Made by a program: the position numbers and the translations under genes
Notes under the pieces: generated by a model
Database searches by the model: none
Told to the model about the DNA's origin: nothing
The model's input: the letters and a program-made list of their open reading frames with translations, nothing else
In this document: piece by piece, positions 25,401 through 39,800 of the stretch
How the letters are laid out: every line of letters starts with the position of its first letter
How positions within the stretch are numbered: position 1 is the stretch's first letter
NCBI GenBank assembly: GCA_002633005.1
Contig: NMRA01000279.1
Coordinates: forward strand, 321,233-385,232
Direction: 5' to 3'
Length of the DNA: 64,000 nt
From: Phoronis australis
Taxonomy: Eukaryota; Phoronida; Phoronidae

Positions 25401-28400
25401 TTGTATTTTTATTCTCTCTAGCATGGGTATTTACAATTTACACGACACAATAAACAATACAGNTTTCAGCTCAGTCTTGGCGAGAATCCTCTTTCATTTC
25501 ATGAGAATCACCGACTGCTGACTATTCAGTACATTTCTGACATTGCTGCACCCAAGGTAGTGGAGGGTAACATGCTATACTTGGTCATGCAACACTTACT
25601 TAATAGTTACATAGTCTTGCTCTAATTGAACTGTTACTATAGGCTGCAGAACAATTACCACAGAAAGGGACCTGCATTATTCTCCACAAAGCATTTATCC
25701 TGCAAATCATTCACTTAATCCATTAAGGGTTCCGTAATTGTCGGATTTAACCTTTCCCACATTTTGAGAACCAGTTTTCTCCACAGAATATCGGGCATCA
25801 GACTGGTTCTCATAATCAAGATATGAGCATGTTATATCTGACTATTGTCCATAGTAAGCGGGCCCTGTGCATGTTTGTAGTTCAGACTGCACGATAACTG
25901 TTTTTTGTGTGTGGCTCTATTGTGTTGGCAGAGAATGGGATAATTGAAACTTGCGCTTCAGTTCACAAAAATTTACTGGGGCTTTGGCTTAAATTTTCAC
26001 CTGTACGAGGATCCTCTTGAATTCTCTGCACCTAAGTATGGGAAAATAAGGGACTTTATGGTAAGCATTGTAGTCATGACTGACAAGATTGTCATGTAGA
26101 AAGTAAATAGTTTTCATTATCCACAGTAAGGGCTCTGCTCCATGGAAAGGTTTCGGTGTTCAGTCCTATTGGCATACAATGCATGTTGTGTAATTCCAAT
26201 TTCTGGGTGAATTTCTGTTGAGCATTAAATGCTTAAGTTCATCAAATCGCGACTACGACCAACATTTGCCAGCCTAATTTAAATCCTCTCAAGTTCTCTA
26301 AAACAGAGCAGCATAATTAGCAAAATAAGGTTTTTATACTGAAATTATCACAAACATGGCAGTCATCACTGACAAGATTTTGTGTCATTCTTTCCTTTTT
26401 AGCTTGAACTTGATGGAGAGTTGGTCTCAAGGTCAGAGTTGAAAGTAAGTACTCTAAATGTTCGATGATATGTTCACAAAATTTCTTTGTAGGAAATAAC
26501 ATTGAAATGTATCACCTGAGTCGAGTTCAATAATTCTAGGACCTCGTTAGAAAAGCAAGTTCTCACCAAATTCCACTAGATATCGCCTTATGTTTTCAAT
26601 GATTGCACATGATTTTGACTAGATTTTTCTCACTGTGAGATAGCTATTCAACTCTAACGTGATCTTCTCACTTCAGTATATATCGAGGTCGCGACTGACT
26701 TCGTCAGCTGATCACCGTGAAATGCGCACAAGCAGCATGTCATCTGCTTCGGTCAATGTGTCGTCTGCTTACAAGTTTGAGAATTCTGAGGAGATCGCCA
26801 CGTCACTTCGCACCAGGAAGAAGAAGAAATCACACTTGATTCATCGTAAAATCATCGCCGATCTGACTGATGACACAACTCAGTCGAGTCACGAGAGTTC
26901 ACGAGGTCAGTTTGTAGTGAGCACAGGACACGCATTTTTGTCTGCTTGTTTTTGTGTTCGTTTTCTAGTCATGGTACTGTTTAGTGATTCATTTTGTGCT
27001 GAACGAGAGTCCAGCATGTTACATGTCATGTAATAACTGGCTACCAATGAATGTTNTTCCAAAAAGTTTGTAGATATGTTCACATGTAACATTAACATAA
27101 TTTATGAACCCCTTCTATCCAGGCCTAGAAGCGCTGTCAAGCCTTGAAGAGCTGGACCTTTCCTTCAACTCTCTAGCTGAGCACGGTCAGCTGCAGCCAT
27201 TGTGCTCACTGAATCAACTACGCTGGGTGAGTCTTGTAGAATTATTAGCAGTGGTTCGGGTGTGCGTACGTACTATGTGCTCGGTTGTAATGTTGATTTT
27301 CATGCGTGTCTTGCTTGGGGTCACTTCTATTCAATCAGTATCTTCAGCTACGTGGTTCATGTACTTTAGGGTCAAACTTGGAAGCCCAAAGAATGTACCC
27401 AGTACCCAGGAAGTACCTAGAAATCAAACCTTAGGATTCCTAGCAATCCAATCGTTAGGCGACTTTTTGTCCCCTCTCTCCTGGTCTCATGTAGCAAGAA
27501 ATGAAACCAGTGCTGAGATACCAACAAAATCTCATTTGAATATTGATGCATCAACATTAATGGTTTGAACTGGATTCTGGTAAGATACAAATATTCTTTT
27601 TTATAATACCATAATTCTGTGATGTCAGAGTTATAAAGCGTGTTTCAAACCTTAATATGATGCTTTCCATTTCAGCTCAGTCTTGGCGAGAATCCTCTTT
27701 CATTTCATGAGAATCACCGACTGCTGACTATTCAGTACATTTCTGACATTGCTGCACCCAAGGTAATGGAGGGTAACATGCAATACTTGGTCATGCAACA
27801 CTTACTTAATAGTTACATAGTCTTGCTGTAATTGAACTGTTACTATAGGCTGCAGAACAATTACCACAGAAAGGGACCCGCACTATTCTCCACAAAGCAT
27901 TTACCTCGCAGATCATTCACTTCCATTAAGAAGTGCACATGGTAAGGGTTCCGTAATAGCCGGACTTAACCTTTCCCACATTTTGAGAACCAGTTTTCTC
28001 TACTGAATATCGGGCATCAAACTGGTTCTCAGAATCAAGATTTGAGCATGTTATATCTGACTATTGTCCATAGTATGCGTGCCTGTGCATGTTTGTAGTT
28101 CAGGCTGCATGATAACTGTTTTTTGTGTGTGGCTCTATTGTGTTCGCAGAGAATGGGATAATTGAAACATGCGCTTCAGTTCACAAATTTACTTGGCTTT
28201 GGCTTGAATTTTCACCTGTACCAGGATCCGCTTGAATTCTCAGCACCTAAGTATGGGAAAATAAGGGACTTTATGATAAGCACTGTAGTCATGACTGACA
28301 AGATTGTCATGTAGAAAGTATATAATTTTCATTATCCACAGTAAGGGTTCTGCTCCATGGAAAGGTTTCGGTGCTCAGTCCTATTGGCATACAATGCATG

Positions 28401-30795
28401 TTGTGTAATTCCAATTTCTGGTTAAAGTTCTGTTGAGCATTAAATGCTTATAAGTTCATCAAATCACGACTATGACCAACATTTGCCAGCCTAATTTAAA
28501 TACTCTCAAGTTCTCTAAAACAGAGCAGCTTAATTAGCAAAATAAGGTCTTTACATTGAAATTATCACAAACATGGCAGTCATCACTGACAAGATTTTGT
28601 GCCATTCTTTCCTTTTAAGCTTGAACTTGATGGAGAGTTGGTCTCAAGGTCAGAGTTGAAAGTAAGTACTCTAAATGTTTGATGATATGTTCACAAAATT
28701 TCTTAGTAGGAAATAACATTGAAATGCATCACCTGAGTCGAGTTCAATAATTCTAGGACCTCGTTAGAAAAGCAAGTTCTCACCAAATTCCACTAGATAT
28801 CGCCTTATGTTTTCAATGATTGCACATGATTTTGACTAGATTTTTCTCACTGTGAGATAGCTTTTCAACTCTAACGTGATCTTCTCACTTCAGTATATAT
28901 CGAGGTCGCGACTGACTTCGTCAGCTGATCACCGTGAGATGCGCACAAGCAGCATGTCATCTGCTTCGGTCAATGTGTCGTCTGCTTACAAGTTTGAGAA
29001 TTCTGAGGAGATCGCCACGTCACTTCGCACCAGGAAGAAGAAGAAATCACACTTGATTCATCGTAAAATCATCGCCGATCTGACTGATGACACAACTCAG
29101 TCGAGTCACGAGAGTTCACGAGGTCAGTTTGTAGTGAGCACAGGACACGCATTTTTGTCTGCTTGTTTTTGTGTTCGTTTTCTAGTCATGGTACTGTTTA
29201 GTGATTCATTTTGTGCTGAACGAGAGTCCAGCATGTTACATGTCATGTAATAACTGGCTACCAATGAATTTTGAATGTTCATAGTATCGTTGCCAGGATT
29301 TGTACACCATCAAAGCTACTCTCTGTCTCCATTCAAGTCATTGATTTTGCACAATTGATTTATAATGAACCTAAAAAAATGATCACTGTTTTATAAGACG
29401 CTGGTGTGCAGCAGGGTAGTTATTACAGCTCTTGTCCACTTTTTATGCATCCCTTAGTTTTGAATTCTCAACTGCCAAAAGGCCTATTAAATCTGTGCTG
29501 GGTTACATTAAGATTCCGGAGTTATCTGCATCTAAAGTTTACTCGTCGTACGATTACCAATTGTAATGTTTGTGAGGCTAAGCTATTTTTTTTTCACACG
29601 GTGCACCTTGTATGCAACTCGTTGCTGGTGATTGTCTAAACTGTAATGCAACTGGTCCAGGCTGTTATTCATTCTCAGCGTTTCTTAATTTCGTAGCCTC
29701 CACACCACCCCTTGATCTTCCCAATGTTGAGGAGACTCGCCGCCAGATGGAGCTGGCGCGTGAACATCAGAAGGAGTATTGGCTGCATTCCTTGAACAAA
29801 CAACATAACAGCAATCTGCTGGACATTAGTAATGAGACTGAGGATGACATCTATCTGAATGAAAAGGACACTGCACTGGACACTGGTGAGAAGGAGAGGC
29901 TCACTCAGGTGAGTTGGAGACAATTTAGGAAAGCATGCACATCCCAGGATGTAGATTTGTGGGATGCAAGTCATCCAATAAGGGATCCAGAAAATGTCAT
30001 GTTGGCAATCATCTGCTCAGTAACCTTGTGGATGATTTTGGGTAAATCCTTCCTGTATCCTGCTTTGGATGATTGCTGTGTTCCACAATCCTTTGTGTAT
30101 GTGACATCTATGCTGTTCGTAAACGGAACAGTTGTCTGCTTTTCAGTGAGAACTGCATTAATTAGCTTTTGATTGGCTTCATTAACATTATTTATCCTCT
30201 GTCTGTTCATACTTTATAAAATAATGTAAACTCCAGGAGACTGTGCAAGACTTAAATTGTTTGTGAGTCATGTGACTTAGTCATTTCAGGTCATTATCCT
30301 AGGCTGGTGCTTATTTTCACCCAAGTCTATTGAAGTTTGAGTCATCAGCTGTAGTCAGGCACTGCTGTATTCTTGTTGGCGTACGGTTATTGGTCACAAG
30401 ATGGCGCAAGTTTCTTTTTTATTTCACATTTAGGAGGTAATCGTAAGCTGTGAGTACATGTGCTTCAATCTTTCTTAGACGAAAGCAGATGTTCATGAAA
30501 CAAAGACTTCTGATGAAGATGCAACATTGAAAACCGTGTTGACAGCATCTGAGTCAGACACATTGACAGAGAATGGAGTGAGGTTTGTGGGAGTGGAAGA
30601 AAGTTTGGGTGAAAGTGAACATGGCAGGGAAGAACAATTGGAGAAAATTTTCAAGACGCGGAAAGATAATGACCTCTGGAGGACTATGTCAGAACAACTG
30701 ACATCGGCAGGTAAGCCTGTCTGCTGTCAAACAAAGAACTTCCATTAATAGACACGTGTGTGAATTAACACACACACATACGCGCATGCACACAC

Positions 30796-30835
<40 letters not shown>

Positions 30836-33800
30836 TCACACTTTCTTGGCTTCCATTATTCTAGGAGCTTAGTAGCGAACTTACTTTTTTTTGGCAGTGA
30901 ACTACTTGACTTACGTTTTGCTACAGGCTTAGTAGCAAACTACTTGACTCACAATGGCTGATAAGTTTACTAATTGACTTAATATGTTTTATTAACGGCT
31001 TAGTAGTTTACTACTTGGCTTATGTTTAACTAGAGGTAGTTCATTACTTGACTTACATTTTACTAGTTGCTTAGTAGTGAACTTGCTTTTTTCTATTGGC
31101 TTGGTAGTGAACTACTTGACTTGCGTTTTGCTACAGGCTTAGTTGCGAACTACTTGACTTACATTTTACTTATGGCTGATAAGTTCACTAATTGAGTTAA
31201 TATGTTTATTAATGGCTTAGTAGTTTACTACTCGGCTTACATTTAACTAGATACTTAGTAGTTTATTACTTGACATACAGTTTACTAGTGGCTTAGTTGT
31301 TTACTACTTGACTTATATTTCACTAACTGCTTAGTAGTGAACTATTTGACTTAAATTTTACTAATGGCTTAGTAGTTTACTACTTGACTTATGTTTTACA
31401 AGTGTCTTGGTAGTAAGTGAACTACTTGTCATGTCTGTCTATTTATATCTGATTTTAGGAGGAGTTCGAGAGAATATTCTACTCCTCTTATAACTGTAAC
31501 AGTTCTCTTGCTTTAAATTGTGATTTTTGAAGAAGTTCCCTAAAACACAAGTTTTAAGTTAATACTTTCATTTTTTGTTATCTTGAGGTATCCTAGCATG
31601 AAGCTAGCAGAATTAGCTACTAAGTGTGAAAAGAATGTTTTATCTCATGTTGTCATTTTCGTATACCTTCAGAGGACCATGATGATGACATCAGCGATCC
31701 GTTCATTGCGATGTTACCCAACTCTGATAACAAACAGCTGATCATTACGGTCGGCAAGCGTTTTATACATGAGAAGAACATTGAGTGTATGCCTTTGGAT
31801 ATACTGGACCTCTCCTGTCTATTGTCTGCCACCACTTCTGAGCAGGTTAGAATGCATTTCTCTACCTTCACTAAATCGTTTTGTATTATGTACATAACCT
31901 GGATTCTCTGAAAGAATCTGCATTGAATGTGGAATTTGACTTGTAAACAAGCCACACCTGTCCAAGGATGAATTTTAAATGACTGGCTAAACAGTTGTTT
32001 TTTCAAATAATGGGGTTTCATAATGAACAGAGATAGATTAAGACGCAAGTTATACATTTGTATTTAGGCGCATTCGCCTATTGCTCTGTGTTGTTTTGTA
32101 CTGCCTATTCATATTTTAGAATTTTCTGCACTATTTTCCTTTGTTTTCTAGAAAGTAGTGACAGCAAACACTGTTGTGTCTGTCAAAATGCCTGTGGTCC
32201 ACTTGACTTTTGATTATGTGAAAAGAGACAGAAGGGAGCGCCACTATGTAATGGAGGATCAGGAAAATTTAAATGTAAGCATGACACTGGGTATTGATGC
32301 TGATTGGTGCTGTTTTGGGAACACAGCCCTGGTGTGGCAGTCATGGCCCATGTTCTTTGCAAACTGCTCTTATTCCTGTCTCGGTCACCACCAATGTGAC
32401 CCCCCCTTGTTGAAAACTGCTGCTTGGGTTACGCTAATGTGTGCCATTTGGTTGATACAGAATGCCAGTCACATTTAATTTGTGTTCAGAAATCACTCGA
32501 CACCTTGCGGTATTTATTTCAATAACCACACAAAATGTTAAGTCATACTCTCACAAAAGGTAATGATTTATTTTTGTGGACTCCTGAACATTGTCAGTTG
32601 GTGAAAAATTATCCTATTCAATGGCTTTGCCATCAGATTTCAAGATATTCTGACAAGAACTTGAAAGTTCACTTCCGGGTCAGTTTTGTCATGAATAAAA
32701 ACACGGTAGTGTGTTTGACATATGTGACAACTTTAGATGCAAAGGAATACCGAACAACCGCACTTCATGGATGCATATTTATTGAAATCTCAGATATAAT
32801 ATTGTAGCGCACTGCTTGGCTTGCCTTGTGGCATTTGAATTTTTTGTGCGGCAATGCTGCAAAGTCACAGTCAAGTTACTGTTGGGCTTAGACAACAACT
32901 TTTTATTGCATGTGTTACGAGAAAGCAATCAAAAGTAGATTATTGGGTCACAATGCTTCATATCTGTAGCTTATCTGGTAAAACCACAGTATGCAAAGCT
33001 GTTTTGCAACCATCATTTTGTCGAGTCTGCCTCAAGTCAACAGTCATTTTTTCAAGTTCACCTCAGTCATTAGTTCATTTCTTAAGTCTGAAATCAACTT
33101 TATTGGTGGAAGTCTATCTCGGTGCGTTCTACTTCCAGAGGTTCTTAGAGCTCATACAGCCTGCTCTGGACGCCCGGTCATTGTCTGAGACACTCAAAGA
33201 TAGACAGCAGGTATGGTCATAGTATATTGTCATATGGTCATAGTATATTGTCATAGACAAACTAGTCACTCCTAAGGAAAATAATTATGTTCTAGTGTTC
33301 AGTCTGGTAAATAATTGGTCTTTAATGTGCAAGTCACAACAGGAGTGAGCGCAGTGACTGATCTGAATATTGATTTAAAGAAAGTGAAAATTGTACTTTA
33401 TACAATGAAATTCATCTTAACTGTCATTACTGTGCTGATTCAGTCAGGTGTACTGTGTTGACCTTCATCTGTGGGAATAAGAAGACACACAATAAATTGG
33501 TTAAGTCAGCAATTGTATTTTTGTCATATCAGCATGAATTTGATGTAAAACGCACAGGACAGTGTCATGTTTTTACACCTTTGGCCTTGACTTGTCTTGT
33601 GCGTTTTACATCAAATGCATGTTTATAGGGCTGATTTAACCAATTTTTTGTTGATGTCTTCTTATTGTTTGCCTGTTGTGTTGCACAGTATGATGTGTTT
33701 CCACAAAGCTCCCCATTTGTTGTAGTGTTTCAAGTGTTCTCGAGTGTTTGACAAAAGTGAGGCATCTGTCAGGGTGTTAGAGATGTCATTGTCGACTCAT

Positions 33801-36800
33801 GGAAAGTCGTCATCGTTACCGCGGAAGTACAAGGGTTTGAAAGGTATGGCCATATGTTGTACTCAGCATTTAACTTAATTCTAGTACACAGTGGACAATC
33901 TTCACACTTGAGAGCCTGCTCTTTTCTCATTAATAAACAGTGCTCTTTTCTCATTAATACTGCTCTTTTCTTATTAATACTGCTCTTTTGTCATTAATAT
34001 TGCTCTTTTGTCATTAATATTGCTCTTTTGTCATTAATACTGCTCTTTTCTCATTAATACTGCTCTTTTGTCATTAATATTGCTGTTTTGTCATTAATAC
34101 TGCTCTTTTCTCATTAATACTGCTCTTTTCTCATTAATACTGTTCTTTTCTTACAAGCTGACCTTTTCTTGTAACCTCATACGTTGCTGCAGTTCTTTTC
34201 ATGGCTCACAGGAGGCACTGTGAGTGTTTGATACTTACTACACAGCACATGTGTAATACACCATATTAAGCCTGTCTGTACACTACAACTGATAACTTGT
34301 GTGGTTTATGAGAAAAGTATTATGGTGGAGAGAGAAGAATTGCGGTATATGAGGAAAGAACACTGTAAGTTGGGAGACCAGGACTGCAGCTCGTGAGTAA
34401 GCAAGTTTATTTATAAAAGAATGAAAACGGATCTTAAATTTTGACATTGAAGGGTTACTATGCAAGATTGGCAGCATCATACCATCATTATTATTCTTGT
34501 CATGATATTTATTATTATCATCATTTTGGACGTGGAGGGGGTAACTAGTTTGCATAAGCAGCATTTACACGGGAGACAGTTTGTTGTCACGGAGCAAGTG
34601 ACATGGAAAGGCTGATCAGGCACAAAAAATGTGTAAACATGACTGACACGCAGCAAGTTGACACTGCGGCAGCCATTTTTGACACAGGTTTGAGACTAGG
34701 TAGAGCAAGTTGCACTCGATCAGTTGCTCCTGTTTCAACTACACAAAAAACAGACTGGTGCAAGGCAGAAGGGCTCATCTCTGTTAGTTTAGGGTAATAG
34801 CCTACATGATTTGGACATTTGCTGTTCTTTATGCAAGCATACAGGACAGTCTGCGTGTAAATGACTCGTGCTGATCTACATTTGCTATTTGTTGTCATGT
34901 AAGTGTGACTAAAGTGGAGCAAGTCGCACTGTGACTACTCGCACCATGACAACGGTTCCGCGTGTAAAAACAGCTTTAGTGGCTTATAAGTTTTCAGATA
35001 GTTGGACATCATGTGTGCCATTCACACAAAACAGGCCTTTTGAAGGCCCTGGCTAACGTTGATTTTTGGATGTTTCGTCTTTTCTGACGTGCCTTGGGGG
35101 CAATTTTGCCTTAAGTTTTTGCATCTGTATTGCCTTAATCCTTTGAAATATCTTTGCGAAATTTGGCAGATGGTGCACTATAGAGGTGGCAACAGATGAT
35201 GATGAGTTTCAGACTAATCTGTCTATAGCTGTGCCCCCTAGTGTCAATTGTTTTAACGCTTGCCTCTATGTCTGAGGAATTCCCTGGCTTATTGTCACGA
35301 AATTTGACAAATAGTTGTGTATTACAGAGATGATGCCACCTTCTCAATTCGGATGAACTTGACGCATTCTGCCCCATCTAATGGACATTTTTACGATACT
35401 AAAAACATCCACAGAAGCGCACCGTTTGTGGTGCTGTCGGGGATGCATTTCAAAGCTTTGCATTGCTCTTGTTTAACGTCGAGTCAGTGGTGAGGTATTT
35501 ACTGAGCTGCTTATTTTTTTAAAAAAGAAAATCCACTGAAGACGAGCAAAAATGATGCTGGATTTGTTTTTCTTCTTACTCATCTCTTATCAAGTAATGT
35601 TTCAAGCCTTGCTTACCCTTGCTTACCCTTGCTTACCCTTGCTTACATGTCTTTGTGTGGCTTCTCTAAAATGCTTAGATGAAAGCTCGGCTGAAATTGA
35701 TGGAGGCCTTTTTGTTGTCAGGTCTCAAAATGAATTGGGAAGGTAAAGACTAGAACCAACTTTGCTTTTTTGGCGTAATAATAAAAATACAGGACAACGT
35801 TAAAGATATTATGTAATTTAAAAGTTTTCTTTTTACTTGTAGGAGATCTGCAGGAGCAGTCGATATGCCCCTACTGTAAGTCCAGTATGGTGGTCGCAGT
35901 TGATGATGACCTGGTGTCAAGGGCCAAGAGTTCAAACTCTAACTCACCTCTGGGGTCTTTATCCTCATCTTCCAGTCTCACTCCTCTAGCGACCTCGTCA
36001 ACTGTCAATACACCTGTGAAGAAGGAAGAGAATAGGTGAGTCAGACAACAAGGGGGCATGTGTGTTGTCTGGCACGGGGCTTCCAATAAGTGAGTCAGAC
36101 AACAAGAGAACATGTTTGTTGTTTGGCACGGGGCTCCCAATAAGTGAGTCAGACAACAAGAGAACATGTGTGTTGTCTGGCAGATGGTTCCAGTAAGCGA
36201 GTCAGACAACAAGGGAACATGTCGATTTCTAGGTCGGCTGGACTAATGAAACACCCTCTGTTGGCCATTTTAGTTTTCGACAAGGTTATATTTGCCTGTT
36301 AATTATTGTCAAGTGGCTTGATAGATGAATATTGACACCAGGTTTTATAACTGGGCTGTGCCAACGCTAGTCAAATATCAGCTTTTATATCATATTAACC
36401 AAGGAAGTCCAATTGTGTAACATAAAACTTAGCAAACACCCCGGAATTGTGTACTGTTTGTGCTGCAGTTGTATATCAGTGCACTGTGTTGCTCTTGTTA
36501 TCAGTGTCTGTGACAGTTTTGGGCTGAATTCTGTAGACTCAAGACATTACCTTGCACTTGCACCGAAAACAGTTTGCGTATGGATCATCAACGGCAAATT
36601 CTTTTCCATAATTTACGATTATTCAATATTCCGACCTTACCAACCAATCACTTCAGTGGCCGCTATTTTGGGTTTTGCAAACCAGGAAGGTCTCGGGCGT
36701 ATTTGCAAAATGCTTGCCTTATTGTCGCGTGATTTTGTGAGCTCTTGCTTAGTGTACGGAACACTTTCCCATTTTAATGCTTTGTGCAGTGCACTCATTT

Positions 36801-39800
36801 TGTACGCGTTATTTATTTTGGTTCCAGAGAGGAGCAGCACCTGAGTGTACTGAAGCCTTTTGAGGCAAGAGGTAAATGTACTGAAGAGCGTTCGATTTGA
36901 ATCATTCTGTTATGGTTTAAACTTAGATTTTGAAACATCTTTCAAAGTCAGAGGAGGTCGTAACCTTTATGATGTGGGATTTTTATGGAGATTTTTACTT
37001 TTCCTCTGTGCATGTGTGTGTACATAAGGATTAGATAACTCAAATATTTTGGATGGATTTTCATTTTTTTTTAGTGAAATCAATGTTCTCTTACAAAAGT
37101 GCATTGAACTGGGTGTGACTCACGTGTCCTCTTATTTCACATAAATTGCACTCTTGGTGCTTAGCGGGATACCTTTCTGGGGTCTTACTGGTTGATAGTG
37201 GGCAGTGATCTGTTGGAAAGTATTTCAAGTGCTTGAAGGGATACCAAACCAGTTTCAGTTTGTTCACAGATATTGAGAACGACGTTCCGTATCCAATTCT
37301 TTGAAACAAAGTGATGCTCTGTAACACTCGACAACATTCAAAAGTTTGGAGCAAAATTTTAAAACTCCTTACAAAGTCTGCGAAACTTGCAAGCGGACCT
37401 ACGCTTTAGGCGAGTTACACAACGACTGTAGGGAAAGACCACCCTCTAAGAAGTGTAACATCCAATTTGTGACTCAGTGAGTGTGAAATTTTACTTGAAT
37501 CCTGCTGTTATCACTTAAGTGGGACGCCAGTGATTCATTACCAGGTGTCCGAGTGAGAATTGGTTGAAATAATTAAAACAGAGCTTAGTATGCTGTTAAT
37601 TATAACATTAATATTATGAATTCAGTAAATTAATCTACAAGATTTATCAAATCCTGATATGTATCTTACTTGATCACTTTTCAGTAAAAGCTGCTTATGA
37701 TACATTGTCTCAGGACTCGAGTGATGACCAGGTTCAGAGAGACAGCTATCGAAGGCGCAGCCCAGCATTTGTTGGCGTCAAAGAGTTCAGGCATTCTCGA
37801 AACCTGTCAGACAGTGACATCTCTCTGGTTGACAGTCCGAGTCAAACGAACGTACAAAAGTCAGTCAAAGACCATATAGATGGGTCACATGAGGCACGCG
37901 AAGATATCAGTCAAAGTTCCAGTGTAGAAGTCTCGTTAAAAATAGAGTCAAGTTCTGATGACCCGCAGCGCTCTAATTCCGCAACCCCATCCTTGACTAC
38001 CAGCACTTGTTCAGACATGGTGCGTAGTGTGTACGAGAACAGTATGAGCACGTCTGGGTCCAGTCATAGCTTGATAGGTAGTTCAGGGGAGCAAGTTTCA
38101 ACACATAGGCCATTGTGCCGCACGGACTTTCATAGTGTTTTGGAGAGTGACCAATCAGGTGTGGATGGTCATGATCTTGTCTCAGCTACTGTGCCATTTA
38201 AATCCCAGGTCCTGTTCAGCATAGGTACACCGGTGGACGAAAAGCCTGTTGTGGACGTGGATGAGGTTAGCTTTAAGAGTGTTGAGCAATCTTCATTCAT
38301 TCCGTTGTTGGAATCTTCATCAGAGTTCCATGAGGTCAAGGAAGGGTCTGCGGTCCTCAACTCGTATCTTCAAGAGACGATAAATAAACTTGCGACAGAA
38401 GAGTTGAAGAATTTCAACTCGGCTACCGAAGTTCAGACGCAGATATCAATGGAGGATGAACCTGGCAAACTCAGGTTTAACTACGATAATTTCAATGATG
38501 TAGACCACAGACTAAAGCTCCATCTGGTGATGAATTTGTTTGATGAAGAGGAAGATGTTCAACTTCTCCTAAAGGTTTGACAAAATTGTTCATAAATAAT
38601 TCACTCAACTAGATCAGATTACTACTCGTTTGGCTTAAGAGCAGGGCTTCCTCACTTAAAAGATCATTATGGTGGCCGTCATTGTTGACCTCTTTCAACG
38701 CAGGAATGTCGATGTGTGACTTCTGTAAATAATCCGGCAGATCGCAACACAACTTGCAAACAGCAGTGTTGATAAGACATAGCTTGCCCTAGACCTTTAA
38801 TGGAAAACAATAAAACAACCACTTAATGTAAAGTTTATTGTCAGATTCTAATTATTGGCATAAAAAAGTCAGTTAAGAATGATTTTAAGTGTAAAAATAC
38901 GCCCACAGTTTCAGAATTATTATTTTTTAGAAAAACATTGGAAACATTACAGTGAAAATGTCGACTTCTTTGGAAATTAAGAAGGTATCAAAGTAGTTTT
39001 TAAGGAAAACACTTTCCTTAGAAAATTTGGTATTATCTCAACCCATTTAGAGTACATGGCAAAAGTAATGACACATAATTCTATTTCCTTGTCAATACAG
39101 GTAGTCCTGTTAACTGCATAAATGTTTGATAATTATTATTGTGGAGACAAAAATTTAATCGCATAATTGACCCATTTAACTTTTTATAGTTGCTCTTCAT
39201 TCTTGGTTATGAAGAAAGGTTGCTCTGACATTGAACTCAGCTACTGCCCTGCCATCTTGTGGTGGGGGATTGTGGATCATTTTGTCTGAATACTATTGGC
39301 ATATGCCGTTAACTTTGGCTGGTTTCTGACCAGTGTCAGTGTTTCATCAGATCTATATTCAGTTTAAATGATGGAATTTTTACTTTTGTTACGTCGTTCT
39401 GTTTAATTAATGTGATGACTGTGTTTCAGTGTGGCGTAGTTCAGTACATGCAACCTGATGAGTTTGTGGGTATACTAGTCGTCTCTACAAGCAAGATATA
39501 TGTGCTGAAAATAATCGGTCAGGAGAGGTATGTGGAGGGTGTTATGGCTTTAAAAATTTATGTGCGATAACAGGATATCAGTCAGTTGAATGTGAGTGTG
39601 AACTTTACTCAGCAGACATATTTTACATCACTGTGGAATTCAAAGTATATATACTGATTAGTGTCTGGCTGTGTAAGATATCCTCTGAATTGTGGTTACT
39701 CTACACATTATATTGTTTTGTTACCTCGTGTTTAGCCATTCAGTGTGTTAGTTAAATTACACTTTATTTGTCTATCCACGCTCTCAAATTAGTTCACCGA

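Larger units (their letters stand above)
25464..27055 (+). repeat. N-flanked extra copy of STK11IP exons 8-10 (probable haplotype duplicate)
   Basis: The block is bounded by single Ns at 25463 and 27056 and repeats 27670-29270 with few differences. It holds copies of exon 8 (25470-25556), exon 9 (26403-26444) and exon 10 (26677-26905), all with intact splice sites. Exon 6 ends in phase 1 whereas exon 8 starts in phase 0, so splicing 6 to this copy would break the frame, and it would place exon 8 before exon 7. It is best read as an allele inserted by the assembler, not as extra coding sequence. Confidence 0.85.

Noticed and set aside
26659-27033. A separate 124-aa gene (and its twin at 28876-29250)
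   Set aside because: These are exon 10 of STK11IP read through into introns on both sides; the bounded exon is 229 nt with good splice sites.
29612-30172. A 186-aa gene at 29612
   Set aside because: Only 29697-29908 is coding (STK11IP exon 11, confirmed by phases); the rest is intron read-through.
32158-32478. A 106-aa gene starting at 32158
   Set aside because: It is exon 14 running past its GTAAGC donor into the intron; the conserved part ends at 32274.
33909-34160. CRISPR-like array
   Set aside because: Units are contiguous without spacers and the DNA is eukaryotic; it is a minisatellite.
36413-36844. A 143-aa hydrophobic gene in intron 17
   Set aside because: It has no recognisable family or signal and overlaps the real exon 18 in another frame; likely chance openness.
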